A stretch of DNA of 64,000 nt from Ruminococcus sp. (lineage in GTDB: Bacteria; Bacillota; Clostridia; Oscillospirales; Ruminococcaceae): NCBI GenBank assembly GCA_017525915.1, contig JAFXSC010000001.1, positions 62,001 through 126,000 of the forward strand, written 5' to 3'. Of this stretch, positions 41,691 to 50,558 are shown in pieces. A program made the translations under genes and the position numbers. The notes beneath the pieces were generated by a model, which was not told the origin of the DNA, did not search any database, and saw nothing but the letters and a program-made list of their open reading frames with translations. Numbering within the stretch: position 1 is the stretch's first letter; each line of letters begins with the position of its first letter.

Positions 41691-42173
41691 TCACAGTGAA
41701 AGCACAACATTTTTGCCGCTCGGACGGTACTGCTCGAACGCAACTCCGCACTTGCTGAAAAGCAGACAGGAAGCCTTTGTGCTGTCAGTTTCGGCGTACT
41801 TGTTATCGTAGTAGACAACGCGCTTGATTCCGGACTGTATTATCGCCTTCGCGCATTCATTGCACGGAAAAAGCGTAACATAAACGGTACAGCCGCTCAG
41901 ATTGCCGATATTGCTGTTGAGTATAGCGTTCAGCTCGGCATGGCATACAAAGGGATATTTCGTATCGAGCGGAGAATCCGCAGAGCGTTCCCACGGCATC
42001 TCATCATCGCTGCAACCGGTAGGCATACCGTTATACCCTACGGCAACTATCTTGTTGTCGCGGTTTACGATACAAGCACCGACCTGTGTATTTGAGTCCT
42101 TGCTGCGCTGTGCCGAAAACATGGCTATGCCCATGAAGTATTCGTCCCAGCTTATGTAGTCAGTTCTTTTCAT
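41691..42173 (-). CDS. dCMP deaminase
   Basis: The 160-aa protein has the zinc cytidine/deoxycytidylate deaminase motifs CHAELNAILN (His ligand and catalytic Glu) and VTLFPCNECAKAIIQSG (two Cys ligands). CSDDEMPWERSADSPLDTKYPFVCHAE is the ComEB/dCMP deaminase pattern. It makes dUMP for dTTP synthesis. The start at 42173 has GAGGTG 5 nt upstream; an earlier in-frame start is less likely. Confidence 0.92.
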   Translation of the reverse strand: MKRTDYISWDEYFMGIAMFSAQRSKDSNTQVGACIVNRDNKIVAVGYNGMPTGCSDDEMPWERSADSPLDTKYPFVCHAELNAILNSNIGNLSGCTVYVTLFPCNECAKAIIQSGIKRVVYYDNKYAETDSTKASCLLFSKCGVAFEQYRPSGKNVVLSL

Positions 42174-42203
42174 TGCTGCACCTCTTATCATGATAATATG
42201 CAA

Positions 42204-42230
42204 AAGCCCTGCTGTAAAACAACAGGGCTT
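42204..42230 (-). terminator. Intrinsic terminator downstream of tRNA-Arg
   Basis: An 8-bp stem (42204-42211 with 42223-42230) is followed on the minus strand by TTTTG. It fits termination of the tRNA-Arg transcript before the dCMP deaminase gene. Confidence 0.7.
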
Positions 42231-42343
42231 CTGAGTAAAGCCTAAAGTTCAGATACACTGCCGTCTGTGAAAGCAGACTTCCGGTATATAAAAAATCAGC
42301 GAGCCTGCGAGCGGCTTCATAGAAGCGCCCGGCAGCTCGCCGG

Positions 42344-42420
42344 TGGCGTGCCTGGAGGGATTCGAACCCCCGACCTACTGGTTCGTAGCCAGTCACTCTA
42401 TCCAGCTGAGCTACAAGCAC
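42344..42420 (-). tRNA. tRNA-Arg (anticodon ACG)
   Basis: A complete cloverleaf can be read on the minus strand: acceptor GTGCTTG/CAGGCAC, D arm AGCTCAGCTGGATAGAGT, anticodon stem ACTGG/CCAGT with loop CTACGAA, and T arm GGGGGTTCGAATCCCTC. The discriminator is G and CCA is encoded (42346-42344). Confidence 0.95.
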
Positions 42421-42439
42421 ACGTCTTTACGACCTATTT

Positions 42440-42468
42440 ATTATATCACGTCCGGTATGCAAAGTCAA
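42440..42468 (-). promoter_or_regulatory. Sigma-A promoter of tRNA-Arg
   Basis: On the minus strand: TTGACT at 42468-42463, a 17-nt spacer, TATAAT at 42445-42440. Confidence 0.85.
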
Positions 42469-42556
42469 CTCCAATTCTCAAAAATCGTCACCTTGCACAA
42501 TATCGCGCATCAAATTTAGTGCTTTCAGCTAAATTCGTAAAAAGCTTCCAAAAGTC

Positions 42557-42585
42557 TTGACACCCTTCCTTCTTTCTGGTATAAT
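42557..42585 (+). promoter_or_regulatory. Sigma-A promoter of tRNA-Lys
   Basis: TTGACA at 42557-42562, a 17-nt spacer, TATAAT at 42580-42585, 11 nt before the tRNA. Confidence 0.92.
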
Positions 42586-42596
42586 AATTCTGTTAT

Positions 42597-42672
42597 GAGA
42601 CATTAGCTCAGTCGGTAGAGCATACGCCTTTTAAGCGTAGGGTCGAGGGTTCAAATCCCTCATGTCTCACCA
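42597..42672 (+). tRNA. tRNA-Lys (anticodon TTT)
   Basis: Complete cloverleaf: acceptor GAGACAT/ATGTCTC, D arm AGCTCAGTCGGTAGAGCA, anticodon stem TACGC/GCGTA with loop CTTTTAA, T arm GAGGGTTCAAATCCCTC. The discriminator is A and CCA is encoded. It borders the AT-rich accessory segment. Confidence 0.96.
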
Positions 42673-42687
42673 TATGATATGACTAAA

Positions 42688-42720
42688 CCTTTCTGAGCCC
42701 GCACGTTCAGAAAGGTTTTT
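42688..42720 (+). terminator. Intrinsic terminator of tRNA-Lys
   Basis: CCTTTCTGA (42688-42696) pairs with TCAGAAAGG (42707-42715), followed by five Ts. Confidence 0.88.
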
Positions 42721-42846
42721 CATTTACAAGCTGTTGTTGCCTATATATTGGCAATTACGGCTTTTCTTTTTATCTGAAAAAATTGGTTATGATACGACTA
42801 AAAATCTGAATTCTGTAAATAAAAATCGAAGTGTTCTGCACTTTTT

Positions 42847-43953
42847 TCATTTATTATAATATTCTTCTTCGTATTCATCAGGCGATTTATAGTGATTGGC
42901 TGAATGTAGGCGCTCGGAATTATAGAAGTTGATATAATTCTCAATTATCCTGTAAAGCTCCGCCTCACTGTTTATTTTCCTTCGGTACAGTTCCTCCTGC
43001 TTTAACGAAGAAAAGAAGGACTCTGCGACCGCATTATCATGAGGAGTGCCGGAACGTGAAAACGAATGAACTACTTCATTCTCTTTCAGATAGTTTTCAA
43101 ACGTTTTTGAACAGAAATTGCTGCCATTATCCGTGTGAAAGATCAGACCGGGTGACGGCTTTCTTGATGTGATTGCTCTTTTCATAGTTGTCTTCACAAG
43201 CTGAGTGCTGTTGTGTTTGCTGATGTGGTATGCTACAACTTTGCGAGAAAACAGGTCAATTATCGCGCATATATAGTAATAATAATCGCCATAATTGAAA
43301 ACAGTTACGTCACTCACCCACACTTTATTTGGTGAATCGGCTTTGAATTGCTGTTTAAGGATATTCTTCTTTCGCTTTTCCTTAATATATTCCTTCTTTG
43401 AATTTGTTCGCACACTCTTCAAGCCTAACTCATTCATAAGCTCCCTTACCATTTCTTCGCTTACATTAACATCCTGCTTTCGCAGCAGTGCTGTTATCTT
43501 CTTGGAACCATAGATTTGGTTGTTTTCTTCAAAGAGTTTCTGTATATGAACTTTCAGTTCCTCACAGCGCTGATTATACCAGTTATTTTCGCCTTTGCTG
43601 CGTTTGATATGGTTAAGAAATGTACCTCGGTCCACCTCCATAGTCTCGCATAGCAGGTGGTTATTGTATTTCCCATACAGTTTTTCCATTGCGGACAGCT
43701 TCTCTTTAAGCGGCGCACTTACTGTACAATCAACCGTTTTGAGGATCTCGATCATCTTCTGCTGACGCTCTGCCAGCTTTCTCAGCTCAGTCACCTCATT
43801 GGCAATACTATTGCGCTTTTCATTGTATTGCCTTATCCATGAGTAAATAGTACTTGTGGATATTTTCATGGCTCCTGCTATCTGCTTGACTTTTTCACCA
43901 TCAAGATAGCGTTTAATGGCTTTTTTCTTTTTGTACTCTGAATACTTCTTCAT
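42847..43953 (-). CDS. IS3-family transposase (single-frame OrfAB type)
   Basis: The 368-aa protein has an N-terminal helix-turn-helix (IKRYLDGEKVKQIAGAMKIS, STIYSWIRQYNEK), a leucine-rich linker (about 45-75) and an HTH_21-like segment (YGSKKITALLRKQ). An rve integrase core follows. The DDE triad is visible in WVSDVTVFNYG, FHTDNGSNFCS and AVAESFFSSLKQE. The length and absence of a programmed frameshift differ from the two-ORF layout of many IS3 elements. I could not identify convincing terminal inverted repeats, so the element's ends are undefined and it may be immobile. Confidence 0.9.
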   Translation of the reverse strand: MKKYSEYKKKKAIKRYLDGEKVKQIAGAMKISTSTIYSWIRQYNEKRNSIANEVTELRKLAERQQKMIEILKTVDCTVSAPLKEKLSAMEKLYGKYNNHLLCETMEVDRGTFLNHIKRSKGENNWYNQRCEELKVHIQKLFEENNQIYGSKKITALLRKQDVNVSEEMVRELMNELGLKSVRTNSKKEYIKEKRKKNILKQQFKADSPNKVWVSDVTVFNYGDYYYYICAIIDLFSRKVVAYHISKHNSTQLVKTTMKRAITSRKPSPGLIFHTDNGSNFCSKTFENYLKENEVVHSFSRSGTPHDNAVAESFFSSLKQEELYRRKINSEAELYRIIENYINFYNSERLHSANHYKSPDEYEEEYYNK

Positions 43954-44045
43954 TATTACTATTCCTTTTTTGAATTTGCCTGCTCATGGCACCCTGAGCG
44001 GACATAGTAATAATTATAGTATATTTTACCTAAATACTCAAAAAA

Positions 44046-45359
44046 TTATACAGTCATCAATGCAGCTGATTTCATATCTTCAATCATTTCTTTGATCAAT
44101 AGCTCTTGATATGCTGGACGCTTTACAGATTTGATCTCATCTGCAGTTTGTACAAGAAGCGGCATACGTATATTGTTTAATCTTTTTAATCTCTGTTCGC
44201 TTATCTCATCCTCTGATTTCTCGATTCTTATGTAATCTTGGTAACTCATACGCCAGATATGAAATAGTTCATTGTTTTCATATCTTTGAAAAAGTTTATC
44301 AGCAATTTGGAGCCCTTCAGGATCAAAATCTCCAGCATAAAACACATCACAGCCGTTTTGAATAAGCATATCTATCAGTTTCAATCCTGCTGTTTTTAAT
44401 TGTCCTGAGGTGCACATCAAAGATGATCTGCATTCTTTAGCAACATCAACCAATGCAGAGAAAACCATTTGATTTTCAACTATATATACTCTTTTATTAT
44501 CAGAATCGGCATATTCTATCCCATTAAGGTTAGACGATGAGATTAGGCAGATATCTCCTAAGTCAGCAAACGCATTAAAAGCTGGATGCTCCCTTCTATC
44601 ACCATATAATAGCCTTATGCCAATAGCGACAGCTGCGCATGATATTGAATCAGGTTCAATTGAGTATTCAGCATATACTGCTTTGATCTCTTCTGCATTC
44701 TTATATTCCTTTATATCAGCGAGATACGCAAGGGCGTGTATCAAGAGTTTTCCGGCGACAGTATTACTGTCAAAATAGTGAGAGTTCCCTGTAATGTTCG
44801 CACTTAATACAGCAAGTTGTATCGGCTCGTAATAATACTCAATTCTTGAATCAACAGCCTTACAAATATTATCAAGCATATTGCGAGCATTCAAATCTGA
44901 ATACTCGAATTCTCTAATGACTATTATATATCCATATTTGCATTCATTGGGCATAGCTTTTAACCATTTTTCAGACGATGAACCAATATGAGCACAGATA
45001 ATAGAATTAAAGAATTCTTTTTTGACCTGCTCTTTCATAAGCTTTTTATCTATATTTGTAACAATAACAGTATTAAAATACGCTTCAAGAACATTCTTTA
45101 ATTCGGATTTTTTATACCTTGAACCTTTTATTCCACGTTCAAAATCGGCAACTTTAAATCTTAAAAAAGGCGGATCGAACGCACTCTTTGGATTAATTAT
45201 AGAATTCGCAGCTTCACATTCATTTATGGATGCATTATTGATAGTAACTGTACCTTTAACTTCGCCATACTTCTCGAACTTTTTAAGTAGCTCCTTCATT
45301 ATTCTATCAAAGCTTTTATCTGCCTTGAAGAATGCAGCCAGTTTTTCTGAATCAGACAA
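44046..45359 (-). CDS. jetD: Wadjet type II nuclease subunit JetD (TIGR02679-like)
   Basis: The 437-aa protein is the last gene of the Wadjet unit. The C-terminus is a TOPRIM-like DUF2399 domain: YIVENQMVFSALVDVA carries the acidic Glu and FYAGDFDPEGLQIADKL the DxD pair. The N-terminal DUF3323-like part contains the IGSSSEKW region. JetD cuts plasmid DNA that the SMC motor has recognised as a small closed circle. The start is TTG at 45359, because AGGTGG lies 6-7 nt upstream and no ATG is suitable. It lies 10 nt after the jetC stop. Confidence 0.87.
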   Translation of the reverse strand: MSDSEKLAAFFKADKSFDRIMKELLKKFEKYGEVKGTVTINNASINECEAANSIINPKSAFDPPFLRFKVADFERGIKGSRYKKSELKNVLEAYFNTVIVTNIDKKLMKEQVKKEFFNSIICAHIGSSSEKWLKAMPNECKYGYIIVIREFEYSDLNARNMLDNICKAVDSRIEYYYEPIQLAVLSANITGNSHYFDSNTVAGKLLIHALAYLADIKEYKNAEEIKAVYAEYSIEPDSISCAAVAIGIRLLYGDRREHPAFNAFADLGDICLISSSNLNGIEYADSDNKRVYIVENQMVFSALVDVAKECRSSLMCTSGQLKTAGLKLIDMLIQNGCDVFYAGDFDPEGLQIADKLFQRYENNELFHIWRMSYQDYIRIEKSEDEISEQRLKRLNNIRMPLLVQTADEIKSVKRPAYQELLIKEMIEDMKSAALMTV

Positions 45360-45369
45360 ATCTTACCAC

Positions 45370-48300
45370 CTAATTTCTATCGTCAAAAGTTTTCTTTTTT
45401 CCGTTCCATTCATACAGAATAACAGTTACCATATCACTATCCTTTTCATGACAAAGCTCGGCTATTTCAAGAGCAGGAACCGTTTCATAGCAACCCCATA
45501 AAGCCTGAGAATTAATAATATAGCCAAATCCAAGTTTCTCAAGCAATCCGAACATTTCGCTTATATTACTTTCATCAACTCCGGCAAAAGCTTCGTCCAA
45601 TGCTATTATCATAGGAGCTGTATCCTTAGCTTTTTTGTATTGAGCTGCAACAGCTGCAAATAATGGAATATACAAAGACATCGCACGTTCTCCGCCGCTG
45701 AATGTATTAAAACGGCTATTTGTCAATTCGCGTGATTTAGTATCACCTTTTCCCTTATAATGCATTTTGAATTCAAACCAATTTCTATAGTCCATAACAT
45801 TCTTAACAAGCTCGGTGTAATTGATTTCCACACCTGCTTCCTCAGCAGAAAGCCGCGCGTTTTCAATTTTGCTTCTGAAATGCTCTGACATACGCTTGGA
45901 ATCCTCAATACTGATAAGGTTTTTATCCTTACTGAGTAGCTTATTCAGCTCATCAAACTTCAGTTCGTTTTCTCCAATGTCCTTTCTTGGCATCCAACTA
46001 AGTGAAAACGTCAAGTCCATTGATGTATTGATCTCTTGCATAAGCTCCGACATTTCACTTATCCATTTTCTGCTCATATCAATTCTGCGATATAGTTTTT
46101 TACTGATCGTATTGAGAAGAATGTTCTTGAACATATCCTCCTCTTCCTGCCTGATAAGCATTTTATCATGCTCAATTGTTTCTTTAAGCTCTTTTTCAAA
46201 AGTATATGGATCAACATGAACGCCGCTCCATGTCAGCTCTATTACATGTCTTGTTCTATTGTCATTTGAATCGGAATCAGTAAAGATCATTTTGCATATT
46301 GGCCTGTAATCTGAAATAGACGTTCCACTATGCTGCCGGAAAACGTTTTGAAGTTTATCAGAGATTTCTGCCATGCTTTTCTTTTTTGCTTCATCAGATA
46401 TCAGTTTTAAAGACTTTTCAGCATATTCCTTATCAGAAATACTACTATGTTCAAAGACAAATCCTTGATCAAGTTCTTCTTTGAAATTATTATAGAGTTT
46501 GGTTTCATCAACAATTAGGTTTTCAAGCTTTGTTTTTAAATCCGTTTTAGCTTCGTTATAGCGCTCAAGATTTGTCTTGCAATGAATAATATTTTCCTTA
46601 TACTTTTCAATATTGTCTTTTAACTCATCTAAAGCGTTATTGATCTCCTGAACGCGTTTTGAGCGGTCTATATTTTCAGGAGCATTCAAGAACTCATTGC
46701 AAAGCCTGATAGTATCGTTATGTTCATGGATACTATGCTGTATTTTCTTTAAATCGAGATCAACTCCATCTTTTTCAAATTCTTTATCTTCAATAATTTC
46801 TTCAATTGATCTCAGGTGCAAATTTTTGCTGTCGATCTTATTCAGAATATCTATTATACCAAACAAAACATCATAGAAGTCATTTACTATTTCAATCATG
46901 CTGATATAAAAGTCTATAGTCTTTTCATACTGAGGAAATTCACTGCACAATCCGTTTACTTCTGCTGATGAGGCATTAAATAAATTATCGATCGTTCTAA
47001 ACTTTTCATCAGCGGTATTATAATTCATTTCAGCATTATCAAGCTTGGAACGAGCATTCAATAGCATATCAAGAAGTGAATTCAAATCTTCTAAAGACGG
47101 CAGCGATGTGTATTCTTCATTAAGCTTTTCAAGGCGACTGCTGGAAGCAATATATTCGGCTTCCTTAGAAATAAAATCAATTTCTGCCTCATTGACTCTT
47201 TTTATCAGTTCGTCGATCTGTTGCTGTCTATATTTCTTTCTGCTTTCCGAACCTATAAATCTTGCATCGCCATTACAGATACTGTGACCAGCTAAAATAC
47301 CATTTTGATAAAAGCCGTTTGTATCAACTGATACGCATGAATGAAATCTTGAAATAATTTCTTTCACTTCCTGAACCAATTCATCTGGTGCAGTTATCTT
47401 AAAAAAGTGATCATCATATTCCTGGATCTCAGAAGGAACAGAAATATAACTATCAGAAAGCTCCCCAATAAGATCGATTGACTTATCTTTATGTCTCTCG
47501 GAAATAATAAGAGCATCAAGAAGTCCCAATTCATACAGTTCAGTTTCAATTACAGCTCTTTCCGCTGAACTGACCTCATCATTGAAATCAATACATTCAT
47601 AAAATGCTCTGAACAGGATCCCGTTTTCTGCAAGAACTTCCCTTGAGCGCTGACGTTCCGGAATTCTTTCGGGAACAGGTTCTGCTGCATTTTTCAGATC
47701 TTCAAGTTCTTTTGATAATTCATCATACTTCTTTTTAGCTTCTGATCTGCTGTGCTCCGCCTGCAATTGCCGATCTTTCAGTTTTACAAAAAGAGAAGCT
47801 TTTAAATTTGACAATAAGGCGTTGATACTTTGTCCTGAACCTCGTCCTTCATAAGAAGCTATTGATTTCTCGATTTTTTCAAGCAAAGATTCATCAATGG
47901 TATATTCCTTATTACTGTGCGAAACGTAATAATACGCCTCAATGACCCTATCCTTTTCATCATCGAACTCATTTTGTATATTAATAAAATCGTTTTTTGC
48001 ATTATGCAGTTTTTCTTCGCATATGCCGAGAGTTTCCGCAGCCGTTTCACGCTCATTTCTTCTTGTGTCAAGTTCTCTTAGCTTGTCCAGAATTTTATTC
48101 AATCTCTTTATTAGTTCACTTTTTTCCTTTCGGCATTGATCGCCTCGGCTTTGTATCTTCTGCTCTTTTATATCTCCGAAGTACTGCTCATACAGTGGGA
48201 ATGAATAAGCCTCATAGTCGTTGTATTCTTTAATTTTAACAGATTTATCATAATGCAACCCGGAAATATCGTCAGACACTTCATCATATTCATTTCGCAG

Positions 48301-49410
48301 TTTTCTCAGTTTATCATTAATTCTATCAAAGCTATCCTTTTTCAGCTTTTGATTATCTTTAGCTTCATTAAGCTGTTTTTTTGCGTTTTCAAGCCTTTCA
48401 AGATGTTCGTTCAAATCTCGAATATCCAGACCGCTTTTTTCACGTTCAAGATCTTTTATATTAGTTTCATCTTGTTCCTTAAAACATTCGGATCGTTGTT
48501 TCTCTTCTTCATTGTCAGATATCTTTGCCTGTATCTCTTCAAGCTTGCCGCTGCAAACTTGAACTTCATTTGATTTATCAAGATACATTTCAGCTTTTCT
48601 GCATAATACATATCGATTGTATTTATCATATTCTTCAGATATGTAATGAATTTCAGAAAGTGCATTCTCAGCATCTTCTATCCTATTGTGTGTTTCCTCT
48701 ATTTTGTTCATCGCATCCGCCATTGGCCTCAGATCATCATCTGAAAGGGTCTGGAGCGATTCGTTCAAGATACTATAGAGCTGGGCGGGTTTGAGATTAT
48801 CTTTTGAAAGCTTTGATGAACGCGTTTTTATAAGAATATTTGTAAGCTGATCATAATCACTAATTCGTTCCTTTTTAATACCGAATATTTCCTCGGCGAC
48901 CATTTCTTTGTACTCTGAATGTTCAACAAATCTATTAGTATTTCCAAGCTGCTTTTTTAGCGTCAAAGCGTTATGTGGAATGTTTTTTCCACCAGCTTCT
49001 CGATATAATGGGAAATCAAAGCCAACTCTTCTCCCGTCTTTGAGACAAAATCCCCACATTTTCATTTGATTGCCTTTTTTAGCATTTAGCCCTATTCCAA
49101 TAGTACGGTATTTTTTGCTTTCAGGCTTAACAAATTCAAGATAAAGGTATGCGGTGCTCTCTTCTTTTCCGTTTTCAGGATCACCAAGCAAATACCAACT
49201 CATCTTTCTGTCTTTTCCGCCAAAAGGATCAAGTCTTGACGGTTGCCCGTTTCCATCGAGAATATACGGAATAAAACTTTGAGTCGTAATGGATTTGCCT
49301 GAAGCATTTGCACCTCTTAGAAGTATCTTTCCATCTTTGAGCGGAAATACATCATCATCATAGAGCCAGAAATTAACAAATCCAAGCCTGTTCATTTGCC
49401 ATCTTTCCAT
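45370..49410 (-). CDS. jetC: Wadjet type II SMC-like ATPase JetC (TIGR02680-like)
   Basis: The 1346-aa protein is SMC-like. The N-terminal Walker A LLRGANASGKSITTQSF follows the characteristic LGFVNFWLYDDDVFPL. Two long coiled-coil arms flank a hinge-like region near residues 590-720. The C-terminal ABC signature is TFSGGERAMSLYIPL and Walker B is PMIIALDEAFAGVD. JetC (MksB relative) is the loop-extruding motor of the system. The start ATG overlaps the jetB stop by one base (TAATG) and has GGAGGCGG upstream. Its coding sequence is AT-rich compared with core genes. Confidence 0.92.
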   Translation of the reverse strand: MERWQMNRLGFVNFWLYDDDVFPLKDGKILLRGANASGKSITTQSFIPYILDGNGQPSRLDPFGGKDRKMSWYLLGDPENGKEESTAYLYLEFVKPESKKYRTIGIGLNAKKGNQMKMWGFCLKDGRRVGFDFPLYREAGGKNIPHNALTLKKQLGNTNRFVEHSEYKEMVAEEIFGIKKERISDYDQLTNILIKTRSSKLSKDNLKPAQLYSILNESLQTLSDDDLRPMADAMNKIEETHNRIEDAENALSEIHYISEEYDKYNRYVLCRKAEMYLDKSNEVQVCSGKLEEIQAKISDNEEEKQRSECFKEQDETNIKDLEREKSGLDIRDLNEHLERLENAKKQLNEAKDNQKLKKDSFDRINDKLRKLRNEYDEVSDDISGLHYDKSVKIKEYNDYEAYSFPLYEQYFGDIKEQKIQSRGDQCRKEKSELIKRLNKILDKLRELDTRRNERETAAETLGICEEKLHNAKNDFINIQNEFDDEKDRVIEAYYYVSHSNKEYTIDESLLEKIEKSIASYEGRGSGQSINALLSNLKASLFVKLKDRQLQAEHSRSEAKKKYDELSKELEDLKNAAEPVPERIPERQRSREVLAENGILFRAFYECIDFNDEVSSAERAVIETELYELGLLDALIISERHKDKSIDLIGELSDSYISVPSEIQEYDDHFFKITAPDELVQEVKEIISRFHSCVSVDTNGFYQNGILAGHSICNGDARFIGSESRKKYRQQQIDELIKRVNEAEIDFISKEAEYIASSSRLEKLNEEYTSLPSLEDLNSLLDMLLNARSKLDNAEMNYNTADEKFRTIDNLFNASSAEVNGLCSEFPQYEKTIDFYISMIEIVNDFYDVLFGIIDILNKIDSKNLHLRSIEEIIEDKEFEKDGVDLDLKKIQHSIHEHNDTIRLCNEFLNAPENIDRSKRVQEINNALDELKDNIEKYKENIIHCKTNLERYNEAKTDLKTKLENLIVDETKLYNNFKEELDQGFVFEHSSISDKEYAEKSLKLISDEAKKKSMAEISDKLQNVFRQHSGTSISDYRPICKMIFTDSDSNDNRTRHVIELTWSGVHVDPYTFEKELKETIEHDKMLIRQEEEDMFKNILLNTISKKLYRRIDMSRKWISEMSELMQEINTSMDLTFSLSWMPRKDIGENELKFDELNKLLSKDKNLISIEDSKRMSEHFRSKIENARLSAEEAGVEINYTELVKNVMDYRNWFEFKMHYKGKGDTKSRELTNSRFNTFSGGERAMSLYIPLFAAVAAQYKKAKDTAPMIIALDEAFAGVDESNISEMFGLLEKLGFGYIINSQALWGCYETVPALEIAELCHEKDSDMVTVILYEWNGKKKTFDDRN

Positions 49411-50558
49411 TATTCCGCCTCCTTATTATCATCCGATAAACTGAAATCATTTGGGAAATGCCCTGATGTTTTAAATGCGCCATCACAAATACGGAATTCT
49501 TCACCATTGGCTTCGAGCATCATCCACTCACTCATATATGATTTGACCAAAAGAATTAGTTTTTCATCGGTCAATTCACGAAATTCCTTACTCAGTCCAT
49601 TGTAATACTTATTTCTGCATTTGATTATGAAACTGTCAAATACTTCTTTGGGAATATAAATCTTGTTGTCATCAGATCTGAGTTCCGGAGCTAACAATTC
49701 ATTTTTTATGTCGCTGCATAAGAGTGCAGTAAAGCCGGAGAGCATTTTTTCAGACGGATGTATTTTTCCAAACGTATTTTCTTCGTTAAGCATATAAAAT
49801 GCTGATCCATTATGGATATCAAGTCTGCCTTCCAAGAGCTTATCAAGTCGATTAGAAATAGTGTTACGCTGATTTTTTATATAAATTCCATCAGGATCGT
49901 CTTTAGTTTCCCAGTACATAGCTGGTTTTAATAATAATCTTCTGTATACTCGGCTTGTCCTTGTATATCCTTTGTCATTCACAGAATACACTTCATTATT
50001 CTCTTCAAAATCAGTATATCTTGTAAAAGAGGATATGTCTCGATCATGATGAATCGAGAAGAATGCGGAAAGTCCGGTATTCTCATATAGTATCTCTTTG
50101 TTCCTGTCATTTTCAACGTGTTCCAGAGAGCCTTCTGATATTCTCACAAGATTCATTTCTTGAGCAAATCTTAACATACGCACGAGAGATTTTCTATCAG
50201 TGAAACGTGTAAAATTCATATCTATGACATCATTTATTATTTTCTCAATATTTTCAATCAATTCAGTTAACAGAAACTGTTCACCATCAAATTTATCGTC
50301 AAGATATATCAGTAATGCACATAATAAACAATAATCATTTATACTTTCAAAACATTCGATCCCCATGGATGCATCTGCTTCAGCAGGCAGCTTTTCAAGC
50401 TTGATCACTCTATTGTTGATTATAAGTTTCCAACCGGCATAATCACTTATAAAGCGTTTCATGGAATTATCGATAGAACGTTTTATTCTGAAATAATCCG
50501 TTGGATTTTCTTCTCTGACTACCCAGAAGTTATCAAGTAATTCGACAAATTCATTCAT
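49410..50558 (-). CDS. jetB: Wadjet type II subunit JetB (TIGR02678-like, MksE/kite relative)
   Basis: The 382-aa protein is winged-helix-like. It matches the position and size of the TIGR02678 component. The N-terminal FVELLDNFWVVREENPTDYFRIKRS and the central YTRTSRVYRRLLLKPAMYWE are typical. It should bind the kleisin JetA and stabilise the JetC arms. The start at 50558 has GAGGA 8 nt upstream and overlaps the jetA stop by 8 nt. Confidence 0.85.
   Translation of the reverse strand: MNEFVELLDNFWVVREENPTDYFRIKRSIDNSMKRFISDYAGWKLIINNRVIKLEKLPAEADASMGIECFESINDYCLLCALLIYLDDKFDGEQFLLTELIENIEKIINDVIDMNFTRFTDRKSLVRMLRFAQEMNLVRISEGSLEHVENDRNKEILYENTGLSAFFSIHHDRDISSFTRYTDFEENNEVYSVNDKGYTRTSRVYRRLLLKPAMYWETKDDPDGIYIKNQRNTISNRLDKLLEGRLDIHNGSAFYMLNEENTFGKIHPSEKMLSGFTALLCSDIKNELLAPELRSDDNKIYIPKEVFDSFIIKCRNKYYNGLSKEFRELTDEKLILLVKSYMSEWMMLEANGEEFRICDGAFKTSGHFPNDFSLSDDNKEAE

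Noticed and set aside
42204-42343. Possible small gene between dCMP deaminase and tRNA-Arg
   Set aside because: Only a terminator hairpin and non-coding sequence; the frames there lack ribosome sites.
42780-44045. Terminal inverted repeats of the IS3 element
   Set aside because: I compared both flanks of the transposase gene by eye and found no convincing matching ends, so no element boundaries are reported.
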